Source: Pseudomonas paralcaligenes
GTDB lineage: Bacteria; Pseudomonadota; Gammaproteobacteria; Pseudomonadales; Pseudomonadaceae
DNA length: 64,000 nucleotides
Assembly: GCF_019655855.1 (NCBI RefSeq)
Contig: NZ_BPFX01000019.1
Location: 124,001-188,000 of the forward strand
Reading direction: 5' to 3'
A program made the translations under genes and the position numbers. The notes beneath the pieces are model-generated. The model worked only from the letters and a program-made list of their open reading frames with translations, was not told the DNA's origin and did not search any database. This document shows, in pieces, positions 7,033 to 15,534 of the stretch. How positions within the stretch are numbered: position 1 is the first letter of the stretch; each line of letters begins with the position of its first letter.

Positions 7033-9183
7033 TTAAGGACGAGCCTCAAGCTCAGCCCTGAAAGAATCCGTCACACCACGCATTTTCTGCTGGAACTCCT
7101 GACCGATACGCTCGAAATCCTTGTACTGGGTGACCGCACGCGGGCTAATAGTCACAAGCAGTTCGGTACGCAGACCATTCTCGCCCTTGGTACCGAAAAG
7201 AGGCCCAATGATGGGCAACTTATGCAGATACGGCACACCGCCATCGGAATCATTCTGAGAGTCCTGAATCAAGCCCCCAAGGATGATCGTATCCCCACTC
7301 TGTATAGCCACCGAGCTTTCCACGGTACGCTTGAGGAAGCTACGTTGCTTGGTAACTTCATCCTGTGCACCGACATCCGTGACTTCTTGCTGGATATCCA
7401 TCAGAACCAAACCACCGGAGTTTACACGCGGCTTGACCTTCAACTGAACGCCAGTGTCTTTGAGGGTATAGTTCTGCGTACTGGTCGCATCACTACCGCT
7501 ATTGGGATATGTGGTAGTCCCTGTAGAAATGGGCTGCTGGGTACCGACTTGAATGCTTGCTTCACGATTGTCCAGAACCAGGATGGACGGAGAAGAAAGC
7601 GACTTAACCCGAGAGGTGCTGGAGAGCATATTGATGACCGCTCGCCAGTCTCCACCCGTAAAGATATAAGAGAACCCTGGAGCACTCCGCGCAACGGCAC
7701 CTGAATCACTCATGGAAAGCCGACCGCCGCCCATGACGTTATCCCCACCACCGGCATGAGTATTGAAGAACCACTCGACGCCATAATTGAGCTTGTCGTT
7801 GAGGGTCACTTCCCAGATGGAAACCTCCACCAGAACCTGGGCTGGCGTCTTGTCTATCTTTTCAAGCGCAGAGCGTATGCTCTGCCACTCTCGAGGGGCA
7901 GCCATGACCAGAAGGCTGTTGGTGCTCTCATCCGCCACTATTCGACTGCCGGCTTCGGTCGTCGTACTGGTAACACCGCCAGTCTTCGTGCTCCGCTGAG
8001 AGGAAAGGCTCGATGAACTTCCATCCTCAGAGTTAACTTCGGCCTGCGTCAGGCCGGGCGCAGTAGAACCACTGGTGGTCGAGGCCGTATCACCGGTGGT
8101 CTTTCCGCCGAAGATCTGCCCCAGCAAACCGGCAAGAACCTTGGCCTCACCGTTCTGGACGCTGTAGACATACATTTGCGCAGATTGATCGCTACTGTCG
8201 TTCATGCCCAAACGATCGAGCTGCTTGATCCAGCTGCCTATAGTGACGAGCTGCTCGGAGCGGGCAGCTATGACCATCACGCTGTTTATCTCTTCCATCG
8301 CCACCAACTTGGCGGCTCCCATCGCAGAAGAAGCCTCCTCATTGCCAAGCAATGCATTGAAGCGATCGACCACCAGCTTGGCATCCAAGTTAAGCACTTC
8401 ATAAATGCCAAAGGACATCCCCTTGAGGACATCCACATCGAACGTCTGCAGGGTACGCAAGGCATTCTGCATCTGCGGCGCGGAAGCACCCAGCATGAGG
8501 ATGTTGCGCACAGGATCGGCCCGGAGCACGTTCTCCTTCATGCCCAGCGGCTCGAGAATCTTCAACGCCTCTCCCGCTGTCAGATAGCGCAGCGGAACGA
8601 TCTGCACCGAATAACCGCGACCTGTATCAGAGCTCTTGGGCACAACCGGGGCGTCCTTACGCAACTGCGCGACCGGCCCGATGCGATAGATCCCCCCCTC
8701 ACCCTTGAGCATGGCCACCCCTCTGGACTCCAGCAAGGACTCCAGCATTTCTATAAGGGCAGTTTCGGGCACGGGATTACTGGATACCAGAGTGATGTTC
8801 CCCTCCACGGCGCCTTCGATCGTATAGGGAACCTTGAGCATATCGCCCAGAACTGCGGCAACCACTTCCAACATGGGCGCCGACTCGAACTTGACATTGA
8901 CCAGCGGCCCACCCTGCGGTGATTGCTCGCGTCTGACAGGAGCCACAAACTGGTTATCCCCCTTCTGCTCCAGCAAGGTACGTCCCACCTTTGGAGGCTC
9001 ATTCAAGGGCTCGTCATTAAAGACAGGCGGCGGCTCCATATTGGTACGGACGATCTTCGGCGGCTCATCCTTCTTTTCAGGAGCAGATGGAAGCGTCGAA
9101 CAACCCGCCAGAAGAAGCGCGACACACAGAGCACTAAGAGGAAATTGGGCCGGGCGCCAAGTCAGCATATTGATCATGTTCAT
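7033..9183 (-). CDS. gspD: Type II secretion secretin GspD, lipid-anchored
   Basis: 716 residues; forms the outer-membrane channel of the secretion system. The signal sequence ends LLLAGC, so Cys28 should be lipidated, as in the self-targeting HxcQ-type secretins and unlike ordinary GspD. The N0-N3 periplasmic repeats follow (FESAPMLEVVAAVLGD, VPLRYLTAGEALKILEPLG). A Ser/Thr-rich insertion of roughly 60 residues in the N3 region (STTSGSTAPG to TSTTTEAGS) precedes the secretin core: QVLVEVSIWEVTLNDKLNYG, then VESSVAIQSGDTIILGGLI and PYLHKLPIIGPLFG. An ATG at residue 3 or 6 could also serve as start; upstream there is only a weak GAGTG. It follows gspN by 65 bases, in the gene order of the Xanthomonas xps operon. 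Confidence 0.93.
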   Translation of the reverse strand: MNMINMLTWRPAQFPLSALCVALLLAGCSTLPSAPEKKDEPPKIVRTNMEPPPVFNDEPLNEPPKVGRTLLEQKGDNQFVAPVRREQSPQGGPLVNVKFESAPMLEVVAAVLGDMLKVPYTIEGAVEGNITLVSSNPVPETALIEMLESLLESRGVAMLKGEGGIYRIGPVAQLRKDAPVVPKSSDTGRGYSVQIVPLRYLTAGEALKILEPLGMKENVLRADPVRNILMLGASAPQMQNALRTLQTFDVDVLKGMSFGIYEVLNLDAKLVVDRFNALLGNEEASSAMGAAKLVAMEEINSVMVIAARSEQLVTIGSWIKQLDRLGMNDSSDQSAQMYVYSVQNGEAKVLAGLLGQIFGGKTTGDTASTTSGSTAPGLTQAEVNSEDGSSSSLSSQRSTKTGGVTSTTTEAGSRIVADESTNSLLVMAAPREWQSIRSALEKIDKTPAQVLVEVSIWEVTLNDKLNYGVEWFFNTHAGGGDNVMGGGRLSMSDSGAVARSAPGFSYIFTGGDWRAVINMLSSTSRVKSLSSPSILVLDNREASIQVGTQQPISTGTTTYPNSGSDATSTQNYTLKDTGVQLKVKPRVNSGGLVLMDIQQEVTDVGAQDEVTKQRSFLKRTVESSVAIQSGDTIILGGLIQDSQNDSDGGVPYLHKLPIIGPLFGTKGENGLRTELLVTISPRAVTQYKDFERIGQEFQQKMRGVTDSFRAELEARP

Positions 9184-9248
9184 TAATCACACTCTAAACT
9201 TCGAAAAAGGGCAGCCAGTGAAGAAACGAATTCCGCACCTGCAAACCA

Positions 9249-9755
9249 TTAATTACCCAGGCGCTCCAAATGAACCGCATCGCTGCGCGGCCGAGCCACT
9301 TCTATTTCTGCAACACGAGAGCCATTGTTCATACTTACTTGGCCCGGCTTGACAGAAGTCACTTTCCACCCGCCAGGCAGTTCACTACCCACACTTACAC
9401 GTACCACCTCATCTCCAACCTCAAGCAAGGCGAAATGAGTATTTCCCTGCAAAAGAGTACCAAGCACCTTGATGCCATCGGAGCTGGTTTCCACCACCTT
9501 AGGCGAGGCAACCTCCTGACCAGCCAATGGCCTGCGCCCTGCCCAGAACAGGGGGCGCTCGAGAACCATCTCCAGATTGTCCGGCCCGATTTCCGAACCA
9601 TTCAAGGCCGGCAGTTGAAACTCCGGAAGCAAAGGAACCCGGACAGGCTCGCTTTCCGTCTTCAACCAGAGCAACAAGGCTAATGCCAGAAAGCATGCGA
9701 TCAGTACGAACAGGAGCAGCGTGAGGCGAGCCTCGGAAAGATACACTCGCTTCAT
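9249..9755 (-). CDS. gspN: GspN/GspC-like inner-membrane protein
   Basis: 168 residues: a short cytoplasmic end, one transmembrane helix (residues ~11-31), a proline-rich linker, and a periplasmic domain similar to the GspC homology region (VLERPLFWAGRRP, then IKVLGTLLQGNTHFALLEVG). There is no PDZ or coiled-coil domain, so it is shorter than classical GspC. Its position between gspM and gspD matches XpsN of Xanthomonas, which links the inner-membrane platform to the secretin. No separate gspC is present in the cluster, so this protein probably does that job. Its ATG overlaps the gspM stop by four bases. Confidence 0.8.
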   Translation of the reverse strand: MKRVYLSEARLTLLLFVLIACFLALALLLWLKTESEPVRVPLLPEFQLPALNGSEIGPDNLEMVLERPLFWAGRRPLAGQEVASPKVVETSSDGIKVLGTLLQGNTHFALLEVGDEVVRVSVGSELPGGWKVTSVKPGQVSMNNGSRVAEIEVARPRSDAVHLERLGN

Positions 9756-10342
9756 TGTGTGCCCTCGGCAGGCGGCAAGGGGAGAAATGCCAGAATGGAA
9801 ACCTGTACATCCAGAGCCTGCTGAGCCCCCTCACCCTTCCGACCACGCCGCACTGTACTCGGAGTGATGACAAGTTCGTCCAATACAAGCAGAGGCCTGC
9901 CCTGCTCTAGCATCTGCAGGCTGGACATGACCGAACCAAGCTCTCCACCAAACTGGGCTCGCACACCGACGACCGTGTAACCGTCACTACGCTTGGCATC
10001 TATGGGGGCGATACTGCGAACCTCTGCCTCAGCCGAAGAAATGACCTCGGACACTCGCCGCTGTATGGCCAACTCGACGGCCGAGGCCGACATCTCTGGC
10101 GAATACACCCATTCGGACAACCCCTGCTGAACAAATCTTTCGGAAGCATCCTCAAGCTCACCACGCGAATTGGCCAGGGCCTGCAAGCGTTGCAGCAGAC
10201 GCCCATCCTTGGTCAATTCGAAGCGATACTTGTCATGCCGATCCAACAGAGGCCCCGAGATGACCAGCACGGCAAACAAAACAGCGACAGACAGCAACAG
10301 CCAGCTCAGCAGAGCCTGATATTTGCCAAATACACGACTCAT
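9752..10342 (-). CDS. gspM: Type II secretion platform protein GspM
   Basis: 196 residues with one N-terminal transmembrane helix (~13-32), then a periplasmic coiled stretch (LLQRLQALANSRGELEDA) and a ferredoxin-like domain. This is the bitopic GspM layout, and its position directly after gspL supports it. Sequence similarity in this family is low, so the call rests on order and topology. It overlaps both neighbours by four bases, which suggests translational coupling. Confidence 0.83.
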   Translation of the reverse strand: MSRVFGKYQALLSWLLLSVAVLFAVLVISGPLLDRHDKYRFELTKDGRLLQRLQALANSRGELEDASERFVQQGLSEWVYSPEMSASAVELAIQRRVSEVISSAEAEVRSIAPIDAKRSDGYTVVGVRAQFGGELGSVMSSLQMLEQGRPLLVLDELVITPSTVRRGRKGEGAQQALDVQVSILAFLPLPPAEGTQ

Positions 10343-11454
10343 CGGGCATCACCATCTGCAGGCTGTTTATTCGTGACACCTACCAACTGGATGCTGACAG
10401 CAAACTGATCGAGACCTGTTTGTGCATTACGGCTGACAGGCGCGGTGAAGCGCGCATCGGAGAATCTCTCCGACTCATTTAGCCGGGAAATCAGATCGAC
10501 AACCCCCTTACCGAAGCCATTTACGGTCAGATTGCTGCCCTGTATGCGAAGGCTCATGATGTAGATGTCGTCGGGCACCAGCCTGGTCAGCTCGGCCAGA
10601 ACTTCTGAGGGCAACGGCTGGCCGGCTCGCTTGGCCACGATGTGATTCAATCCCGATAGGCTGGCTTCCAGGTTTTCCTTGCGGGCGATCAGGTCTCTTA
10701 CATTGGCGGTCAGGGCAGTGATTTCCTGCTTGCGCTCGATGACCAGTTGCCGCTCTTTCAATAGGGGAGCAATAGCCGCCGTCACCACGGCCAGGAGCAA
10801 CAGAATAAGAAGCCAACTGTTGAGATTCAGACGCCGCCACCATCGCCCAGGTACCCGTTGACGACCGAACAGGTTGGCACCAGTCACATCCTCCACACCC
10901 AGGCGGGAAACGCGCAGACCGGTCGCCTTCTCTACCCGCTCGATGAGGGGATCCGGGTAGGCACATGGCACGGCGAGAATGTCGACATCCAACTGACTCT
11001 CGACTTTTTCATCAGCAACGACGTCGTAATAGAGCTTGTCGAGAGAAAAAGGGGTCAACCTGGGCAACTGGTAACCCACAACCTCTCGCAGAGTCCCTCT
11101 CGCTTCCGTGGGCAGCACCAGCTGTTTACGCAGTACCCGATCCGCAGGCAGGACAAGCTCCAACTGGGCGAGCGAGGCCGAAGCTCGGGGCGGAAGCAAC
11201 GATGCGCGGATATGCATCTCGTCATCAGCCTGTGCATCCATGGCGAGACGAGCGACTTCGGCCATCCCGTTGCGCTCGGGTCGGTAGATGACGAGCCAGG
11301 AGCCCTCGACGAAAACGAGCACTCGCGGAGAGGGGCGCAGGAAATAATCGACAATCTCGGCCGCGCGCCCGGCGCTCAAGCCCTGCCACCACCAGCGCCC
11401 CAGACGGCCGATATCGATACCGAAGAGCGTCAGGCTGCCGACCTCAAACTTCAT
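10339..11454 (-). CDS. gspL: Type II secretion platform protein GspL
   Basis: 371 residues. A cytoplasmic actin-like domain (~1-225) would bind the ATPase GspE. One transmembrane helix follows (NSWLLILLLLAVVTAAIAPL, about 232-252), then a periplasmic coiled coil and a ferredoxin-like domain (LAELTRLVPDDIYIMSLRIQ, as in PilN/GspL). It lies between gspK and gspM and overlaps gspM by four bases. Length is typical for GspL. Confidence 0.88.
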   Translation of the reverse strand: MKFEVGSLTLFGIDIGRLGRWWWQGLSAGRAAEIVDYFLRPSPRVLVFVEGSWLVIYRPERNGMAEVARLAMDAQADDEMHIRASLLPPRASASLAQLELVLPADRVLRKQLVLPTEARGTLREVVGYQLPRLTPFSLDKLYYDVVADEKVESQLDVDILAVPCAYPDPLIERVEKATGLRVSRLGVEDVTGANLFGRQRVPGRWWRRLNLNSWLLILLLLAVVTAAIAPLLKERQLVIERKQEITALTANVRDLIARKENLEASLSGLNHIVAKRAGQPLPSEVLAELTRLVPDDIYIMSLRIQGSNLTVNGFGKGVVDLISRLNESERFSDARFTAPVSRNAQTGLDQFAVSIQLVGVTNKQPADGDAR

Positions 11455-11459
11455 GCCAG

Positions 11460-12281
11460 TCAGTCCAGATCAAAACGGGCAGTATACTCATTCCAACGAG
11501 CGATCCGATAGCCGTCCTTGCCGTCGCCAAACATGACGGTCACCTCGACCTTGCGGCGGTCAGGCCTCTCCCCCACCTCAACCTGCAGACGATACAACGC
11601 CCCTCCGGGGGCCGCTGCCAGCTCCGGCGGGATATAGTCCGCCGCCCGAAAGGACTCGTCCGCGCGATGATCAGCTAGATCGGCCGCCCGCTCCCCTGCC
11701 AGTGCGCGCAGCAATGGCCAAGGGGCGAATTCGACAGCCACACCTGCATGGGCGCTGTCGACCGTAACCAGCGGTGCCAGACGATCGAGCAATTCGCGAT
11801 TGAAGCCAGGCAGCAAAAGCAACTCGTCTATCGAACGCAGTGGGGGGAGGGGTGTCTCGGAACTATCGTCATCAGACGGCAACCCCTGGCGACGGGCAAG
11901 AATACTCTCGACAAGCATTGCCGAGTCGACACCATCGGGAGATACCCCTTCCATGAGCAGGCCGAGCAGCTCGGGGGATGCTCCGGTAAGACTGACATAC
12001 GCCTCCTCCGGAATCAGGCGAAAGCGTACCAGGTCAGCCCCGGGCAACAGCAGGACCTGCCCGGGAAGCTCCGTCCACTGGTCGCCACCCAGGCGATACA
12101 TGGCGCTCAGGTACGCCAACACGGCATCGGTGGCCGCACGCCCCTTGGCGCGAATGATCAGCTCCGAGGAAACCTGCCTGTCCACTCGAACGGAGTTGCT
12201 GAACGCTGCCAACAGCACGACCAGCAGAGCCAGCACCCAGAGCACGACGATGAGTACCGCGCCTCGCTCGCGACTATTCAC
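11460..12281 (-). CDS. gspK: Minor pseudopilin GspK
   Basis: 273 residues. The prepilin leader is short (NSRERG, then AVLIVVLWVLALLVVLLAAF), with cleavage expected after Gly7. The long pseudopilin with an inserted globular domain (SIDELLLLPGFNRELLDRLAPLVTV) is the GspK hallmark: the tip of the pseudopilus, which caps GspI/GspJ. Unlike most pseudopilins it lacks a clear Glu at +5 of the mature helix, which is normal for GspK. It overlaps gspJ by eight bases and is five bases from gspL. Confidence 0.88.
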   Translation of the reverse strand: MNSRERGAVLIVVLWVLALLVVLLAAFSNSVRVDRQVSSELIIRAKGRAATDAVLAYLSAMYRLGGDQWTELPGQVLLLPGADLVRFRLIPEEAYVSLTGASPELLGLLMEGVSPDGVDSAMLVESILARRQGLPSDDDSSETPLPPLRSIDELLLLPGFNRELLDRLAPLVTVDSAHAGVAVEFAPWPLLRALAGERAADLADHRADESFRAADYIPPELAAAPGGALYRLQVEVGERPDRRKVEVTVMFGDGKDGYRIARWNEYTARFDLD

Positions 12282-12885
12282 CTACAGGCTCCATCAAGCT
12301 CACCGGAAGTATCAGCTCGGGCCACCCCTTGCGGGCACCGTCGACCCGAACCGAAACCAGCTGCGGCACCGAGCCAACGCGACTGAATGCATCGACCCAC
12401 TGGCTGCCCGAGTCATCCCACTCTTCCGCCGGCCCGAAATAACGAAAGGACAGATGCAGAGAAGAGCTGACAAGCTGCGGCTCCACACTGGCAAGCAGAT
12501 CCTCTGCGGCCTTGCCTGCCTCGTAAGGTGCGAATCGAACCCAAACCCCCGAGCTATCGCTGCTCAATTCGAAGACATAAGGAATGCCCCCCGCGGACAT
12601 GGACAGAGGGGCGACATAACGCATGCGTTCCTGCTCCCCGACGAATGCGGGCGCAACCCGCCCGGAGCTGTCCGGCGGGAACTCGGCGGGCAACAACTGC
12701 CCCAGATGACGATACAGGAGAGCACTGATCTGACGCGGCTCTTCCACGGAGGCCGTATGCTGCTCCGCCAACTGCCAGCTCCGAATACCCGCGCGAAAAC
12801 CACCGAACAGGACGACGACAAGCAGCCCCGCAAGCACCAGGGCGATGAGCACTTCCACGAGGGTGAAACCACGCGCCGTCTTCAT
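12274..12885 (-). CDS. gspJ: Minor pseudopilin GspJ
   Basis: Start chosen at 12885 (MKTARGFTLVEVLIALVLAG), since the prepilin leader begins there and the ATG overlaps the gspI stop by four bases; the frame is open further upstream only as a shadow of gspI. 203 residues. Prepilin peptidase would cut after Gly6, leaving a Phe start with Glu5. The remainder is the beta-rich GspJ head. It forms the pseudopilus tip complex with GspI and GspK. Confidence 0.88.
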   Translation of the reverse strand: MKTARGFTLVEVLIALVLAGLLVVVLFGGFRAGIRSWQLAEQHTASVEEPRQISALLYRHLGQLLPAEFPPDSSGRVAPAFVGEQERMRYVAPLSMSAGGIPYVFELSSDSSGVWVRFAPYEAGKAAEDLLASVEPQLVSSSLHLSFRYFGPAEEWDDSGSQWVDAFSRVGSVPQLVSVRVDGARKGWPELILPVSLMEPVGE

Positions 12886-13280
12886 GAGCCGGCATCCTGA
12901 TTGGCGATGCGCAGGCTCGACAAGACGAAGCGACTCACCCTGCCGGCGACACGCCAGCTGACGAAGACCTGCACCTGGTAGAGAACCGCCCCCTGATCCC
13001 GAAGCTGCGGAGCGAGCTCCCAGTCCATGGGCACGATATCCACCTGCCACGAATAGCCTGCTTCGTCATGCCCCTGATAGGAACCTTCGACCAGCGGGCT
13101 GCTGATACCAATCTCGGCCAGTCTGGACTGGGCCACCAACGCGGCTTGGCTATAGCGATCGGCGCGCGCCAGATTCGTCATGCCGTTGGAAAAAGCACTC
13201 AGGATGACACTGAGGAGAAGTGCACTGATCAGGAAACCGACCAGGACCTCAAGAATGGTGAACCCGCGCTGTCGCGTCAT
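12882..13280 (-). CDS. gspI: Minor pseudopilin GspI
   Basis: 132 residues with the prepilin motif RQRGFTILEVLVGFLISALL, cleaved after Gly6, and a small alpha+beta domain. Length and position between gspH and gspJ fit GspI, which nucleates the pseudopilus tip. It overlaps gspJ by four bases and starts three bases after the gspH stop. Confidence 0.88.
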   Translation of the reverse strand: MTRQRGFTILEVLVGFLISALLLSVILSAFSNGMTNLARADRYSQAALVAQSRLAEIGISSPLVEGSYQGHDEAGYSWQVDIVPMDWELAPQLRDQGAVLYQVQVFVSWRVAGRVSRFVLSSLRIANQDAGS

Positions 13281-13283
13281 GAG

Positions 13284-13757
13284 TCACTCATCGTCATGAT
13301 CGATGGAAACACGACCGGTCAGCCAGTCCACGTTGACATTCATGCGGCTGTCCCCACGAGCGAGACTGAACGCCCCTCCCGTGGAGGAGCCATCGGGGAA
13401 GAAACGGATGCCAGCGACACCATCTTTCAGTTCGCTTCCAGCAACACGAGCGTTGAGCTCAATGGATTCGGGGAGAGAGACCTGGCGCGCGCTACGCTCC
13501 AGCCTGAATTTCTTGCCTTCGACATCCAGCAGCACCGCCGTACTTCGCTGCGCCATCACCGCTTCCGAGCGGGCCTTGCGCAGGGCCAGCTGCACATCTC
13601 GAGCGGCATCGTCCAGCGAGCCACCTACCCCCTTGCCGATGGCGGGGACGACCACCGCCATGGCAAGCGCCAGGATGACCAGAACGACCAGCACCTCGAT
13701 CAGGGTGAATCCCGATTCGGGCGCCCTGTGATCACTCCCAGCTGACGATATCGGCAT
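13284..13757 (-). CDS. gspH: Minor pseudopilin GspH
   Basis: 157 residues. The start is placed at the ATG at 13757, inside the 3' end of gspG (26-base overlap), with GGTGAAGG just upstream; the longer open frame further upstream is a shadow of gspG. The leader is long for the family (about 16 residues before the cut in ESGFTLIEVLVVLVILALAM). The FTLIEV motif with Glu5 is intact. The C-terminal part is the GspH/FimT beta domain (AVLLDVEGKKFRLERS). GspH joins the pseudopilus shaft to the tip. Confidence 0.85.
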   Translation of the reverse strand: MPISSAGSDHRAPESGFTLIEVLVVLVILALAMAVVVPAIGKGVGGSLDDAARDVQLALRKARSEAVMAQRSTAVLLDVEGKKFRLERSARQVSLPESIELNARVAGSELKDGVAGIRFFPDGSSTGGAFSLARGDSRMNVNVDWLTGRVSIDHDDE

Positions 13758-14157
13758 CTTCGCCTTCACCGCCCAGCTGCCCATCGGCGCCGTTGGAGTA
13801 GAGGTCGAATGGGCCGTGCTGACCAGGAGCGCGATAGATATAGTCATTGCCCCAAGGATCCTTGGGAATGCTCGACTTGCGCAGGTAAGGACCGTTCCAG
13901 CGGTCAACACCGGAGGGGCGCTCGACCAAGGCTCGCAAGCCCACGTCATTGGAGGGATAACGCCCGACTTCCAGGTGATACATGTCCAGGGCCGAAGCCA
14001 GTTCCTGGACCTGCATACGGGCCGTGTCGCCCTTGGCGCCACCGACATACTTCATTACCCGCGGGCCGACCACGGACATCAGCAGACCGAGAATGACAAG
14101 AACAACCAGAAGCTCGATCAACGTGAAGCCGCGCATGCGGCGTTCAAAGGACTTCAT
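13732..14157 (-). CDS. gspG: Major pseudopilin GspG
   Basis: 141 residues from the ATG at 14157; a GTG directly before it could equally start translation. The prepilin motif is MRGFTLIELLVVLVILGLLM. The family's C-terminal signature is present (RYPSNDVGLRALVERP, PYLRKSSIPKDPWGNDYIY, FDLYSNGADGQLGGEGEDAD), including the calcium-binding loop. This is the main subunit of the pseudopilus. It follows gspF after 144 bases, the largest gap within the operon, and gspH starts inside it. Confidence 0.95.
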   Translation of the reverse strand: MKSFERRMRGFTLIELLVVLVILGLLMSVVGPRVMKYVGGAKGDTARMQVQELASALDMYHLEVGRYPSNDVGLRALVERPSGVDRWNGPYLRKSSIPKDPWGNDYIYRAPGQHGPFDLYSNGADGQLGGEGEDADIVSWE

Positions 14158-14301
14158 CACGATTTCGGGATCCTCGCGTAGGGAATGGCATGAGGGGGAA
14201 GGAGGTACGAGATTCGCAACCGGCTCAGGCCGAGTATGACTGTACCCCGCGCCGCCGGTTCCTCGTCGCCCCTAGAAAACAGTGGATGCGCAGGCAGCGC
14301 A

Positions 14302-15522
14302 TCATCCAACCAGGTCGTTGACGCCAAGTATACCCAGCAGAATGGAGATGATGATACCGGCGATCATCACCCCCAGACTCAGGATCAGGGCGGGCTCCAG
14401 CAGCGCCAGGAGGCGCTTGATCACCGAACTCACCTCATCCTCGTAGATGCTGGCGACCTTGAGCAGCATGTCCTCCAGTCGTCCGGTTTCCTCCCCGACC
14501 TGCACCATGTGCAATGCCAGGGTGGGGAAACGCCCGCTCTCCAGAAGCGCACCGCTGAGGGAACGCCCTTCGCGCAGAACGGCGCTGGCGTTGTCCAGAT
14601 CCTTGCGCAGGGTGCGATTGCCGATTACCTCGCGCGCAATGACCAGCGCGTTGACCAGCGAAACACCGCCCTGCAGCAGGACGCCCAGCGTCCGCGCAAA
14701 GCGACTGGTGTCGATATTGCGCACCAGATCGCCGATCAGCGGCCAGGTGAGGCTGCGGGCGTCCAGCTTCTGGCGCAGCCCTTCGTCCTGCCACAACTTG
14801 AGCGCTCCCCAGTAGAGCCCGCCGAGCAGGAGCAGCACCAGCCACCACCAGCTTGCCATGAAGTCACCGAGGTTCATCACGAAGCGAGTGGGGCCGGGCA
14901 ACTGCCCCCCCATGTCCGAGAACAGGTCGGAGAAGCTCGGCACTACATAGGCCAGCAGGAACACCAGCGACAGGATAGCGACGGTGAACAGGATCGCCGG
15001 ATAGGTCAAAGCCGAAAAAACCATCTGGCGCATGGCTTTCGCCCGCTCCAGATACTCGGCCATCCTGGTCATCGATGACTCCAGGGAGCCGCTCGCCTCA
15101 CCGGCCTTGATCATGCTGATGTAGAACGGCGCGAACTCCTTGCGCTCGGCAAAGGCGTCCGCCAGCGTCCGCCCCTTGCGCACGGCCGCCCGGATATCGC
15201 CGACCATCTGCTTGCCGGTATCGTCAGCCAGCTCTTCCAGAATGCTCAGGCTCCTGTCCAGCGGCAGGCCGGACGAGAGCATCACCGACATCTCGCGTGT
15301 GAAATGCAGAACCCTGTCGCGATCGTTCATGCGCCGCCGGCGAACCTTGCCCGGCCCTGCACCCTGGGCAACCTTGGCGGCCCTGGTCGCCGGCTGGATG
15401 CTCAACGGCACCAGGCCTTCGCGCGCCAGCCAGTCCGCGACCTCGGACACCGAAGCCTTCTCGGCCAGCCCATCTACGCTCTTACCGTTGCGATCGAGAG
15501 CCTTGTACTTGAATTGAGCCAT
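14302..15522 (-). CDS. gspF: Type II secretion platform protein GspF
   Basis: 406 residues, typical length. It has two repeated cytoplasmic GspF/PilC domains (~70-195 and ~270-395), each ending in a membrane segment, with a third transmembrane helix in between (MASWWWLVLLLLGGLYW). Recognisable motifs are AQFKYKALDRNGKSVDG at the start, FTREMSVMLSSGLPL, and FARTLGVLLQGGVSLVNAL. This is the polytopic core of the assembly platform, coupled to the GspE ATPase. It starts 12 bases after gspE. Confidence 0.95.
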   Translation of the reverse strand: MAQFKYKALDRNGKSVDGLAEKASVSEVADWLAREGLVPLSIQPATRAAKVAQGAGPGKVRRRRMNDRDRVLHFTREMSVMLSSGLPLDRSLSILEELADDTGKQMVGDIRAAVRKGRTLADAFAERKEFAPFYISMIKAGEASGSLESSMTRMAEYLERAKAMRQMVFSALTYPAILFTVAILSLVFLLAYVVPSFSDLFSDMGGQLPGPTRFVMNLGDFMASWWWLVLLLLGGLYWGALKLWQDEGLRQKLDARSLTWPLIGDLVRNIDTSRFARTLGVLLQGGVSLVNALVIAREVIGNRTLRKDLDNASAVLREGRSLSGALLESGRFPTLALHMVQVGEETGRLEDMLLKVASIYEDEVSSVIKRLLALLEPALILSLGVMIAGIIISILLGILGVNDLVG

Positions 15523-15534
15523 GGCAAGCCTCGG